Assembly: GCA_900552845.1 (NCBI GenBank)
Contig: USBC01000018.1
Span: forward strand, 1 to 17,976
Length of the DNA: 17,976 nucleotides
Direction: 5' to 3'
Origin: an uncultured Oscillospiraceae bacterium
Lineage (GTDB): Bacteria; Bacillota; Clostridia; Oscillospirales; Ruminococcaceae
Shown: in pieces, positions 7,248-14,864 of the stretch
How the letters are laid out: every line of letters begins with the position of its first letter
How positions within the stretch are numbered: the first letter of the stretch is position 1
Position numbers and translations under genes: made by a program
Notes under the pieces: generated by a model
Seen by the model: only the letters and a program-made list of their open reading frames with translations
What the model was told of the DNA's origin: nothing
The model's database searches: none

Positions 7248-7366
7248 TCAATGATTTGGATTCTCCATTTCTCTTGGTCTATCGAACCTCTGCATCAAGA
7301 CCGGTTGCGCCCATCTATGTACTACGCATCGGCGCTGTTTTCTTGCAAAACCCTCCTTCATGCATT
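7248..7366 (-). promoter_or_regulatory. Structured leader of the permease mRNA with a possible 37-codon leader ORF
   Basis: From the predicted start near 7366 the leader RNA can form three successive stem-loops: GTTTT/AAAAC arms at 7351-7337, GCGCC/GGCGC at 7335-7307 and GGTCT/AGACC at 7302-7276. An ORF of 37 codons starts with ATG at 7361, only a few bases after the start site, and its TGA (7250-7248) touches the permease GGAGG. No classical purine riboswitch core (TTGGGAG/TCTACC arrangement) was found. The stems are short and the ORF lacks a ribosome binding site, so this is only a candidate regulatory leader. Confidence 0.3.
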
Positions 7367-7372
7367 GTCATT

Positions 7373-7401
7373 ATTATATCGTGTGTTCATAAAAAATTCA
7401 A
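7373..7401 (-). promoter_or_regulatory. Sigma-A promoter of the permease gene
   Basis: TTGAAT (7401-7396), a 17-base spacer and the perfect -10 TATAAT (7378-7373) on the minus strand. Exactly the same two hexamers and spacing occur before the hydroxylase operon (11572-11544), which suggests similar strength and perhaps shared control. Confidence 0.78.
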
Positions 7402-7471
7402 TCTCTCCACCCCTACTTTTCCGTATTCAACAATTTACAGTTTTTTATATTGTGCATTTTGCTATTCGTAT

Positions 7472-7488
7472 TTGGGGAATATCCCCAA
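7472..7488. promoter_or_regulatory. Operator-like palindrome upstream of the permease promoter
   Basis: TTGGGGA and TCCCCAA arms of 7 bp are separated by ATA, about 70 bases upstream of the permease -35 box, in an AT-rich gap. It could be an activator site, for instance for the PucR-type protein, but no binding motif is known to support that. The rest of the 7402-7684 gap shows no gene, only AT-rich DNA and one small hairpin at 7586-7611. Confidence 0.35.
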
Positions 7489-7684
7489 TATTATTCCGCT
7501 TTTTTCGCATTATTCTCGGATTGTTATAAGCTAATTTCAGTCACGATATGTAAGCATTGCATAAAATATATTGTTAAAATTCTATCTTTTTGCGTCCTTT
7601 GCAGCAAAAAGCGGTGAAAAGTGCTGCTCTCCATGGCGTTTTGTTGTGTTAAGATTATGTTAATTTCCCACAAGCATATAGAAA

Positions 7685-7715
7685 ACAGACACCCGCCGCA
7701 AGGGTAGGTGTCTGT
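7685..7715 (-). terminator. Rho-independent terminator of the hydroxylase operon
   Basis: A perfect 9-bp stem, ACAGACACC (7685-7693) with GGTGTCTGT (7707-7715), lies 36 bases past the stop of the Mo subunit gene. On the minus strand it is followed by TTTTC. Confidence 0.75.
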
Positions 7716-7751
7716 CATTTTAGGGGTTATTTTGCCCTTGCGGGAAGAAAA

Positions 7752-10103
7752 TTACTTCTTCTCGGCAGCGGCTTTCTCCTGCAGAGCCTTCAGCATACGC
7801 TCAGGGGTAATAGGCATCTCGGTAAAGCGGCAGCCGGTTGCATTGAAGATCGCGTTGGCGATGGCAGGGGCGCCGGGAACCATTGCAGGCTCACCGATAC
7901 CGCGGGCGCCGTAGGGGCCGGTTTCCTCGGGGTGCTCAACGCCCATGGCGATGAAGGTTTCAGGGGTGTTATCAATGGTGGGGATCTTGTAGTCAACGAA
8001 GGACTTATTGAGAACCTTACCGTCCTTGAGCAGCAGCTCCTCGTACAGTACGGTACCCAAGGCCCGCATCATACCGCCCTCTACCTGAGCCTTGTACAGC
8101 TCGGGGTTGACGATGTGACCGGGGTCGCAGCTCTCTACCATCTTCTTCACTTCAATAACGCCGGTCTCGGTATCGATCTCAACCTCGGCGCCGGCAGCAG
8201 CGGTGGTCCAGAATGCTGCGGGCTTGGGAGAATAACCGGTAGCGGGATCGTAGTTGATGTTATTGGGCAGGGTGAAGGTACCTACGCCGATGGCGGGACC
8301 GCCGTAACCGGAGCCGTCCTCAAACGCCAGACCCAGTGCCAGATCGGACATGGGCATACGGCTTTCGGGGTGGTTGCGGTTGATGATCCAGCCGTCCTCG
8401 AGGTACAGCTCGCGCTTGATGTAGCCCAGCTTGATCTGAGCCAGATCCAGAAGCTTCTCCTTCAGATCCTCGGCAGCCAGCTTAATCGCATTACCGGCGC
8501 AGTAGGTGATACGGGAGGCAACGGTCTGCCACTCGTAGGGGGTATGGTCGGTATCGCCGGTACGAATGGTGAACTTGGAGGGATCGCAGCACAGAACCTC
8601 GGCGGCAATCTGGGTTAGGGCAGTATCGGAGCCCTGGCCGATATCGTGACCGGAGGTCATCAGGAAGAAGGTGCCGTCCTCATTCATACGAATGATGGCA
8701 GCGGAGCCTGCGTTGGTGGGCTGAGAAGGAGACTTCCAGCCGCCGGCGATGCCCTTACCGCGGATCTTGTGAGGACCGGAGGGTGCATCGCAGGGCTTAT
8801 CGTACTGAATTGCCTCGGCGACCTGATCCAAAGCCTCGAGGAATCCGCAGGACTTCATGATCTCGCCGGTACCGGTGGACTTGCCGGGAGCCAGACCGTT
8901 GACGCGGCGGATCTCGATGGGATCCATGCCGATCTCCTTGGCAACCTCATCAATGTTCTGCTCGATACCGAAGTGGATCTCGCACATACCAAAGCCACGG
9001 TAGGGACCGCCTACGGGGTTGTTGGTGTAAACGCAGTAAGCGTCGGTCTTAACATTATCGAACTCATAAGGGCCGGTGGAGGCAAAGCCGGAGGCCTTAA
9101 CGATGTTTACGCCGTACTCGGTGTAAGCGCCGCCGTCCCAGTAGAAGTTGTTCTGAACCGCCAGGAACTTACCGTCGCTCTTGCGAACTGCGGTCTTGAT
9201 CTTGGTGTACAGACCCTGACGAACGTAGGAATTGACAAACTCTTCCTCACGGGTGTATTCCATCATAACGGGACGGCCCTTGCTGTGCATGGCCAGAGGA
9301 ATGATGATACCCTCGATGGTGGTACCGGCCTTGGCGCCGAAGCCGCCGCCCACGTAGGGGGAGATGATGCGCATCTTGTTCAGCGGGATATCAAAGGTGG
9401 CGGAAAGGGCCTGACGAACCGCGTAAGGAGACTGGCAGGAAGCCCAAACGGTGCACTTGCCGTCCGGCTCATACTGGGCTACCGCGATGTGGTTCTCGAT
9501 AGGGGTATGCTGAACATGGGGTACATGGTACTCATGCTCGGTGATGTAGTACTCATCAGGATGCTCCTCGGCATACTTGAAGGCAGCATCAGCATCGCCC
9601 TTGCGAATGATGTGATGGTGGGAGATGTTGGTATGCGCCTGCGGGTGGAAGATAGGAACCACTTTATAGGTATGCAGCTCGGGGTGAATCAAAACAGCGT
9701 CCTTCGCCATACCCTCCATGGGGTTGTTGATGACGGGCAGCGGCTCGTACTCAACCTTGACCAGCTCGCAGGCAGCCTCGGCGATCTCCGGGGTCTCGGC
9801 GGCAATGGCAACAACAGGCTCACCGCAGAACTTGACGGTGTTGACTGCCAGGAAGTTCTTGTCCTCCAGGTACAGACCACCGCGCTTGGTGTAGTAATCG
9901 CCGGTAATAACATCATGTACGCCCTTGAGCGCCTTAGCGGCGGAAACATCAATGCTCACGATCTTGGCATGGGCATAGGGGCTCTTTACGCACTTGGCAT
10001 ACAGCATACGGGGCCATTTCATGTCGCCAACATACTTTGCCGCGCCGGTTACCTTTTTAACGCCGTCTACACGCGGAACACTTACGCCAATATATTTACT
10101 CAT
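7752..10103 (-). CDS. xdhA: Molybdenum hydroxylase large (Mo-binding) subunit, xanthine dehydrogenase family
   Basis: This 783-residue protein is the catalytic subunit of a three-part xanthine dehydrogenase-type hydroxylase. Moco contacts include GGGFGAK at 252-258, PYRGFG at 367-372 and HDIGQG at 486-491; E738 in GIGEP is the conserved catalytic Glu. By eye alignment to bovine xanthine oxidoreductase, Q224, R369, F371 and E738 correspond to Gln767, Arg912, Phe914 and Glu1261. The substrate-positioning Glu802 and Arg880 correspond to A259 and K336. It lacks the CO dehydrogenase Cys loop. The ATG overlaps the preceding stop by one base (TAATG) and has GGAGG upstream. Together with the nearby yqeB/yqeC/selD genes it is probably a selenium-dependent purine or N-heterocycle hydroxylase; the exact substrate is uncertain. 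Confidence 0.88.
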   Translation of the reverse strand: MSKYIGVSVPRVDGVKKVTGAAKYVGDMKWPRMLYAKCVKSPYAHAKIVSIDVSAAKALKGVHDVITGDYYTKRGGLYLEDKNFLAVNTVKFCGEPVVAIAAETPEIAEAACELVKVEYEPLPVINNPMEGMAKDAVLIHPELHTYKVVPIFHPQAHTNISHHHIIRKGDADAAFKYAEEHPDEYYITEHEYHVPHVQHTPIENHIAVAQYEPDGKCTVWASCQSPYAVRQALSATFDIPLNKMRIISPYVGGGFGAKAGTTIEGIIIPLAMHSKGRPVMMEYTREEEFVNSYVRQGLYTKIKTAVRKSDGKFLAVQNNFYWDGGAYTEYGVNIVKASGFASTGPYEFDNVKTDAYCVYTNNPVGGPYRGFGMCEIHFGIEQNIDEVAKEIGMDPIEIRRVNGLAPGKSTGTGEIMKSCGFLEALDQVAEAIQYDKPCDAPSGPHKIRGKGIAGGWKSPSQPTNAGSAAIIRMNEDGTFFLMTSGHDIGQGSDTALTQIAAEVLCCDPSKFTIRTGDTDHTPYEWQTVASRITYCAGNAIKLAAEDLKEKLLDLAQIKLGYIKRELYLEDGWIINRNHPESRMPMSDLALGLAFEDGSGYGGPAIGVGTFTLPNNINYDPATGYSPKPAAFWTTAAAGAEVEIDTETGVIEVKKMVESCDPGHIVNPELYKAQVEGGMMRALGTVLYEELLLKDGKVLNKSFVDYKIPTIDNTPETFIAMGVEHPEETGPYGARGIGEPAMVPGAPAIANAIFNATGCRFTEMPITPERMLKALQEKAAAEKK

Positions 10104-10588
10104 TATTTGGCACCTCCATTCATGCGCTCGGCAGCGTCCTCAATCGCCTCAATGATTCTCTTGTAGCCGGTGCAGCGGCACAGGTTACCGGACATGTAAT
10201 GGACGATCTCATCACGGGTGGGATGAGGATTCTCACGCAGCAGAGCAGTAGCGGAAACGACAAAGCCGGGCGTGCAGTAGCCGCACTGCAGGGCAGCATG
10301 GTCGATAAAGGACTGCTGAATGGGAGACAGGTTGCCCTTCTCATCGGCAAAGCCCTCTACGGTCTCAAAATGCTTACCGTCCATCTCGGGGGCGAGCATT
10401 AGGCAGCCGTTGATCAGTACGCCGTCAACGATCATTGCACAGGCACCGCATTCGCCGGCGCCGCAGCCTTCCTTTGCGCCGGTCAGATCCAGCATATCGC
10501 GGATAATATTCAGCGCAGTTTTGTTAGCGGGAACGTCCAGCTCGTATTCCTCGCCGTTTACAAAGAAATCAACATGATAAGTTTTCAT
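10103..10588 (-). CDS. xdhC: Molybdenum hydroxylase 2Fe-2S subunit
   Basis: This 161-residue electron-transfer subunit carries two 2Fe-2S clusters. The plant-ferredoxin-type cluster uses C42, C47, C50 and C62 (GCGAGECGAC plus a later Cys). The second, helical-domain cluster uses C102 and C105 (QCGYC) with C137 and C139 (LCRCTGY). All eight ligands are present and the length is normal. It passes electrons from the Mo centre to the FAD subunit. It lies 20 bases after the FAD subunit gene, with AAAGGAG upstream, and its stop overlaps the start of the Mo subunit gene. Confidence 0.93.
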   Translation of the reverse strand: MKTYHVDFFVNGEEYELDVPANKTALNIIRDMLDLTGAKEGCGAGECGACAMIVDGVLINGCLMLAPEMDGKHFETVEGFADEKGNLSPIQQSFIDHAALQCGYCTPGFVVSATALLRENPHPTRDEIVHYMSGNLCRCTGYKRIIEAIEDAAERMNGGAK

Positions 10589-10608
10589 TATTTCGGCACG
10601 CTCCTTTC

Positions 10609-11487
10609 TCAGACAGAAAGCTCGGCCAGGCTTCTGCGTACGGCAACCTTAACAAGGCTCACACGGTACTCGGCAGAAGCACGGACGTCGCTGATGGGAG
10701 AAACCTCGCTGCCGGCAAGCTCTGCCGCCTCGCCGATCAGCTCGGGGGTCAGCTTCTTGCCTTTCAGCAGGGCTTCGGTCTTGGGCAGACGAATGGGAGT
10801 AGGAGCGCAGGAGCCGATGGCTACACGGTAGTCCTCACCAAACTTACCTACAGTAGCACAAACGGTAGAAAGGTCTACTTCCTTGCGGCGGTCGAACTTG
10901 GTAAATACAGCCTTCTGACCCGCAAAATAGGGAACCTTCAGACCGATTGCCATTTCGCCGGGCTTCAGACCGACCTTACGCACGAAGATGAAGAATGCGC
11001 CGCGGGCAATTCTCTCTTCCTGGCTCTCGCCCGCCCAGCTTACGAGAGAAATCTCGCGCTGACCTTCCGGACCTACAACAACCAGCTTGGCGTCGCAAAC
11101 GACCAGAGGGGTAACGGTATCAGCCAAAGGAGAGGCGTTGATGACATTGCCGACGCTGGTGGCACGACCGCGGACCAACTGGGAGCCCAGAACGGAAGCC
11201 GCCTGAGCGTAGAAAGGATAATGCTCCTTTACGATCTCGCTCTCGGAGATCTCCTTGCAGGTCACGCATGCGCCAATGTACAGACCGTCCTTCTCAGAGA
11301 AAGTGATGTCTTTCAAGCCGGGAATACGCTTGATGTCGATCACGGCTTCCGGGTTGATCAGACGCTCGCGCAGACGAATCATGACGTCGGTGCCACCATT
11401 CAGAATGGTGTACTTTCCTTCGTACTCCTTCATCAGTTCAAGAGCTTCTTCCACAGAACCCGGAGCGAAATAGTTAAATTCCTTCAA
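10609..11487 (-). CDS. xdhB: Molybdenum hydroxylase FAD-binding subunit
   Basis: This FAD-binding subunit of about 292 residues belongs to the xanthine dehydrogenase/CO dehydrogenase medium-chain family. FAD pyrophosphate loops are visible as LNGGTD (29-34) and TSVGNVINASP (110-120), followed by the usual C-terminal CO-dehydrogenase-flavoprotein-like domain. It lacks the insertion carrying an extra 4Fe-4S cluster found in 4-hydroxybenzoyl-CoA reductases. The start is taken as TTG at 11487, because AAGGAG ends eight bases before it; an in-frame GTG at 11496 overlaps that ribosome binding site and is unlikely. It is the first gene of the hydroxylase operon. The physiological electron acceptor (NAD or other) is not evident. 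Confidence 0.88.
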   Translation of the reverse strand: MKEFNYFAPGSVEEALELMKEYEGKYTILNGGTDVMIRLRERLINPEAVIDIKRIPGLKDITFSEKDGLYIGACVTCKEISESEIVKEHYPFYAQAASVLGSQLVRGRATSVGNVINASPLADTVTPLVVCDAKLVVVGPEGQREISLVSWAGESQEERIARGAFFIFVRKVGLKPGEMAIGLKVPYFAGQKAVFTKFDRRKEVDLSTVCATVGKFGEDYRVAIGSCAPTPIRLPKTEALLKGKKLTPELIGEAAELAGSEVSPISDVRASAEYRVSLVKVAVRRSLAELSV

Positions 11488-11543
11488 TGTAAGCACTCCT
11501 TTTTGATTGGTTTTATGCAGAGTAACACTTATACAGCATTTAC

Positions 11544-11572
11544 ATTATAATATTCGGGGCTTGTCAATTCAA
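11544..11572 (-). promoter_or_regulatory. Sigma-A promoter of the hydroxylase operon
   Basis: TTGAAT (11572-11567), 17 bases, then TATAAT (11549-11544) on the minus strand, with a predicted start near 11537, about 50 bases before the FAD subunit start. The hexamers and spacing are identical to those of the permease promoter. The rest of the 11573-11839 gap is AT-rich and shows no convincing gene. Confidence 0.75.
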
Positions 11573-11839
11573 TTCCTTTTCGGCAATTTTGATATTCTGC
11601 CTAAATCCTCCCATCTTATTTGTTGAAAGTGGAAGAAACATTCTTGTAGAAACTCCACAATAAAATATACCATCTTGCTGTTTTTTTGTCAGAACGCCGT
11701 TCGACGTCTTTCGTTCGTTTTTAGTAAGATAAGCGAAAAATGCTTTATGCTCTTGTCGATATATACTAATGCCTGTTAAATTATTAACCCACTTTCTTCC
11801 TGATTTTTTTATTTTTCTATGTAAATTCACTAAAAAACT

Positions 11840-11875
11840 TGGCGGTTTATTGGCAGTAAAAAATTATGTCCGCCA
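11840..11875. promoter_or_regulatory. Inverted repeat just upstream of the CoA-transferase promoter
   Basis: TGGCGG (11840-11845) and CCGCCA (11870-11875) are inverted with a 24-base spacer, the second half-site touching the -35 box. A further pair, AGTAAA (11855-11860) and TTTACT (11876-11881), overlaps it. The position suits an activator or repressor, but the half-sites are short. Confidence 0.3.
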
Positions 11876-11904
11876 TTTACTTTTTTTTCGCTTTCCTTTA
11901 TAAT
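11876..11904 (+). promoter_or_regulatory. Sigma-A promoter of the CoA-transferase/decarboxylase operon
   Basis: TTTACT (11876-11881), a 17-base spacer and a perfect TATAAT (11899-11904). The predicted start near 11911 leaves a leader of about 135 bases before the CoA-transferase gene. Confidence 0.7.
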
Positions 11905-11920
11905 GTAGATAAATAACAAA

Positions 11921-12023
11921 TAGAGTGGGGGAATTGTGTCCTGCGGCTTTGCCGCTCGTCGACCGCTTTATTTGTCATCGGACGCTCTCCTGCACCCCTA
12001 CCGCTGCGGCGAGCGCCACTCTA
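11921..12023 (+). ncRNA. Candidate structured leader RNA of the CoA-transferase operon
   Basis: An 8-bp closing stem, TAGAGTGG (11921-11928) with CCACTCTA (12016-12023), brackets a GC-rich island of 87 nt inside an otherwise AT-rich gap, beginning about 10 nt after the predicted transcript start and ending just before GGGAGG. Inside are a GCGGC-TTT-GCCGC hairpin (11943-11955) and CGCTCG (11953-11958), which can instead pair with CGAGCG (12010-12015). These two folds exclude each other. It resembles no riboswitch class I know; a switch-like leader or a decayed repeat are both possible. Confidence 0.4.
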
Positions 12024-12048
12024 CATCACATCGGGAGGTTGTTTCATT

Positions 12049-13239
12049 ATGTCCAAAAAGCCTTTGGAGGGTATTCGTGTATTGGATTTCACCAATGCGC
12101 TGGCAGGTCCCTACTGCTCCATGATGCTCGGCAATATGGGCGCCGAGGTCATCAAGGTCGAAAAGCCCGGCACCGGCGATGACAGCCGCGGCTATGGTCC
12201 GTTTGTCAACGGTCAAAGCGGTTATTTCGTCAGCGTCAACCACGGTAAAAAGAGCGTTGTCTGCAACACCAAGGATCCCGAGGGCGTCGAGATGTTCAAG
12301 GATCTGGTCAAGCATGTCGATATCGTGGTGGAAAACCTGAAGGCAGGCGCCATGAACCGCATGGGTCTGGGCTACGAGGAGCTGAAAAAAGTCAATCCCA
12401 AGCTCATCTATGTTGCCATCTCCGGCTTCGGTCAAACCGGTCCTTACGCACCCCGCCCCGCTTATGATATGGTCGTGCAGGCCATGGGCGGCGTTATGAG
12501 CATCACCGGCGAGCCCGGCGGCAAGCCGGTACGCGTCGGCGCTTCCATCGGCGATATCATTGCCGGTATCTTCGGTGCCTTCGGCGCTGTTACTGCGCTG
12601 TACAAGCGCGCCATCACCGGCGAGGGCGATATGGTCGATGTCGGTATGCTGGATTGCCAGCTTGCCATTCTCGAAAACGCCATCATCAAATACTCCGCCA
12701 CCGGCGTCGTTGCCGGTCCTTTGGGCGCTGTACACCCCACCGTTACTCCTTTCCAGGCATTCGAGACCAAGGATAACTATGTCATCGCCGCCTGCGGCAA
12801 TAACCGTCTGTATGCTGCCTTCTGCAATGCACTGGGCTGCCCCGAGATGATCGACGATCCCCGCTTCGATACCAATATGCACCGCAACCAGAACCTCAAG
12901 CTCATCGGTGATCTGCTGACCGAAAAGACCCGCACCAAGACCACTGCCGAGTGGCTGGATATTCTGGAAAAGGCAGGCGTTCCCTGCACCGGTATCAATA
13001 CCGTTGATAAGCTGTTTACCGATCCGCAGGTTGCTGCGCGCAACATGCTCATTGAGGTTGATCAGCCCGGCATGGGTAAGGTCAAGATCGCCGGCAATCC
13101 CGTCAAGATGGCTTCCGTCGATGCAGATGCCGACCATCACCCTGCTCCCGCTCTCGGCTCCTCCACCCGCGATGTACTGGTAAATATGCTGGGCTGGGAC
13201 GAGAACAAGGCTGACGAATACGTCGAAAAGTTCCACTAA
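12049..13239 (+). CDS. CaiB/BaiF family (type III) CoA-transferase
   Basis: This 396-residue enzyme moves CoA between carboxylic acids by a mixed-anhydride mechanism. The N-terminus (LEGIRVLDFTNALAGPYCS) is typical. D169 in VGASIGD lies exactly where formyl-CoA:oxalate CoA-transferase has its catalytic Asp169. The interlocked-dimer region with GFGQTGPYAPRPAYD (126-140) is intact. GGGAGG lies 11 bases before the ATG. It is the first gene of an operon with biotin-dependent decarboxylase subunits, so it probably activates the acid that the carboxyltransferase then acts on. Members of this family use oxalate, carnitine, bile acids, succinate and others; the substrate cannot be assigned here. Confidence 0.87.
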   Translation: MSKKPLEGIRVLDFTNALAGPYCSMMLGNMGAEVIKVEKPGTGDDSRGYGPFVNGQSGYFVSVNHGKKSVVCNTKDPEGVEMFKDLVKHVDIVVENLKAGAMNRMGLGYEELKKVNPKLIYVAISGFGQTGPYAPRPAYDMVVQAMGGVMSITGEPGGKPVRVGASIGDIIAGIFGAFGAVTALYKRAITGEGDMVDVGMLDCQLAILENAIIKYSATGVVAGPLGAVHPTVTPFQAFETKDNYVIAACGNNRLYAAFCNALGCPEMIDDPRFDTNMHRNQNLKLIGDLLTEKTRTKTTAEWLDILEKAGVPCTGINTVDKLFTDPQVAARNMLIEVDQPGMGKVKIAGNPVKMASVDADADHHPAPALGSSTRDVLVNMLGWDENKADEYVEKFH

Positions 13240-13259
13240 GCCTTTGTGCAAGCCCCGTT

Positions 13260-13281
13260 TGCCGGAGGCGCCCCTTTGGCA
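13260..13281 (+). other. Intercistronic hairpin between the CoA-transferase and mmdA genes
   Basis: TGCCGGAGG (13260-13268) pairs with CCTTTGGCA (13273-13281) over nine pairs, two of them G-T. No T-tract follows, so it is not a terminator. It may protect or process the mRNA between the first two genes and so set their expression ratio. Confidence 0.35.
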
Positions 13282-13320
13282 GACGGTAAAACATATACTC
13301 TTTGAAAGAAGGATAAAACT

Positions 13321-14844
13321 ATGACCAAACTTGAAGACCTGATTGAACGCAAAGGTTCAATCGCTCTCGGTGGCGGCCAAGCGCGTATCGAAAAGCAGCA
13401 CGAGCAGGGTAAAATGACCGCTCGTGAGCGCCTCGAGACTCTGTTCGATCCCAACACCTTTGTTGAGATCGACGCCTTCGTCGTCCACCGCTGCTACTAT
13501 TTCGGGCAGGAAAAGCAGCACTTCCCCGGCGACGGCGTTGTCGGCGGCTACGGTAAGGTAGACGGCCGAATCGTTTACGCTTACGCTCAAGATTTCACCG
13601 TTGTCGGCGGTTCCATGGGCGAGGTTCAGGCAAACAAGATCTGCAAGATCCTTGAAAACGCCCGCAAGGTCGGCGCACCCGTTGTCGGCATGAACGATTC
13701 CGGCGGTGCCCGTATTCAGGAGGGTCTGGACGGTCTGGAAGGCTACGGCAAGATCTTCTTCCGCAATACCGCCGCTTCCGGCGTTGTTCCGCAGATCACT
13801 GCCATCATGGGTCCCTGTGCCGGCGGCGCTGTTTATTCTCCCGCCCTCACCGATTTCATCTTCCAGGTCAACAAGACCGGTAAGATGTTCATCACCGGCC
13901 CCGATGTCATCAAGTCCGTCACCGGCGAGCAGATCGACGCCGAAAAGCTGGGCGGCGCCATGACCCATAACCGCGTCAGCGGCGTTGCGCATTTCATGGC
14001 TTCCGATGACACCGACTGCATCAACCAGATCCGTCGTCTGCTCAGCTATCTGCCCTCCAACTATCGCGATGCCGCTCCCACCATCTTTAATGGTGATGAT
14101 CCCAACCGCATTGCCGATCAGCTGGATACCATCATTCCCGATAATCCCAATAAGGCGTATGATATGTACGATGTCATCAAGGCCATCACCGATGGCGGCG
14201 AGTACATGGATTATATGGGCTTGTATGCACCCAATATGATTACCTGCTTCGCCCGCTTCAACGGTCGCTCCGTCGGCATTATCGCCAGCCAGCCCAAGGC
14301 GATGGCAGGCTGCATGGATATCAACTGCTCCGATAAGGCCGCCCGCTTTATCCGCACCTGTGATGCCTTCGGCATTCCGCTGCTCACACTGGTCGATGTT
14401 CCCGGCTTCCTGCCCGGCTCCACTCAGGAGCACGGCGGTATCATTCGCCACGGCGCCAAGGTTATCTACGCCTACTGCGAAGCCACCGTTCCGAAGGTCA
14501 CCATGATCCTGCGCAAGGCTTACGGCGGTGCTTACCTTGCCATGTGCTGCAAGGATCTGGGCTCTGATATCGTCTATGCATGGCCCTCTGCCGAAATCGC
14601 CGTTATGGGCGCCGAGGGTGCTGCCAACATCATCTTCCGTAAGGCCTCTCCCGAGGAGCGCGCCGAGCTGATCGAAGAGTATAAGCGCGAGTTCAACAAT
14701 CCCTATAAGGCTGCCGAGCGCGGCATGGTGGACGATGTCATTATCCCCTCCACCTCCCGTCAGATGATCATTGCTGCCATGGAAATGCTCGATGGCAAGG
14801 TCGTGGAAGCTCCCAGAAAGAAACACGGCAATGTTCCGCTCTAA
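13321..14844 (+). CDS. mmdA: Acyl-CoA carboxyltransferase, MmdA-type (decarboxylase alpha subunit)
   Basis: This 507-residue protein has two crotonase-fold halves, the size of methylmalonyl-CoA decarboxylase alpha, propionyl-CoA carboxylase beta and transcarboxylase 12S subunits rather than the longer glutaconyl-CoA decarboxylase alpha. The oxyanion-hole glycines are visible in both halves: PCAGGAVYSP (165-174) and KAYGGAYLAM (399-408). DVPGFLPG (359-366) is also typical. It moves a carboxyl group from an acyl-CoA to biotin on the carrier protein. AGAAGGA lies upstream of the ATG. Two genes downstream encode the small membrane subunit and the biotin carrier. Methylmalonyl-CoA is the commonest substrate for this type, but other acyl-CoAs remain possible. 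Confidence 0.88.
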   Translation: MTKLEDLIERKGSIALGGGQARIEKQHEQGKMTARERLETLFDPNTFVEIDAFVVHRCYYFGQEKQHFPGDGVVGGYGKVDGRIVYAYAQDFTVVGGSMGEVQANKICKILENARKVGAPVVGMNDSGGARIQEGLDGLEGYGKIFFRNTAASGVVPQITAIMGPCAGGAVYSPALTDFIFQVNKTGKMFITGPDVIKSVTGEQIDAEKLGGAMTHNRVSGVAHFMASDDTDCINQIRRLLSYLPSNYRDAAPTIFNGDDPNRIADQLDTIIPDNPNKAYDMYDVIKAITDGGEYMDYMGLYAPNMITCFARFNGRSVGIIASQPKAMAGCMDINCSDKAARFIRTCDAFGIPLLTLVDVPGFLPGSTQEHGGIIRHGAKVIYAYCEATVPKVTMILRKAYGGAYLAMCCKDLGSDIVYAWPSAEIAVMGAEGAANIIFRKASPEERAELIEEYKREFNNPYKAAERGMVDDVIIPSTSRQMIIAAMEMLDGKVVEAPRKKHGNVPL

Positions 14845-14864
14845 TCAAAAGGAGCGTGAATAAT

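Noticed and set aside
7235..7401. Purine riboswitch before the permease gene
   Set aside because: The conserved loop and junction words of purine riboswitches were sought on the minus strand and not found.
7586..7611. CTTTTTGC/GCAAAAAG hairpin as a terminator
   Set aside because: No T-run follows in either direction and no gene ends next to it.
8646..10166. A 506-codon plus-strand frame opposite the Mo subunit gene
   Set aside because: Gly/Leu/Val-rich shadow of a strongly biased gene with no recognisable motif; the minus strand has all Mo hydroxylase motifs.
11564..11830. An 88-codon minus-strand frame in the gap between the hydroxylase and CoA-transferase operons
   Set aside because: It starts with GTG with no ribosome binding site, has AT-driven composition (many Lys/Asn), matches no family I know, and its 3' end runs into the hydroxylase promoter.
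13357..14826. A 489-codon minus-strand frame opposite mmdA
   Set aside because: Low-complexity shadow frame without a ribosome binding site; mmdA is unambiguous.
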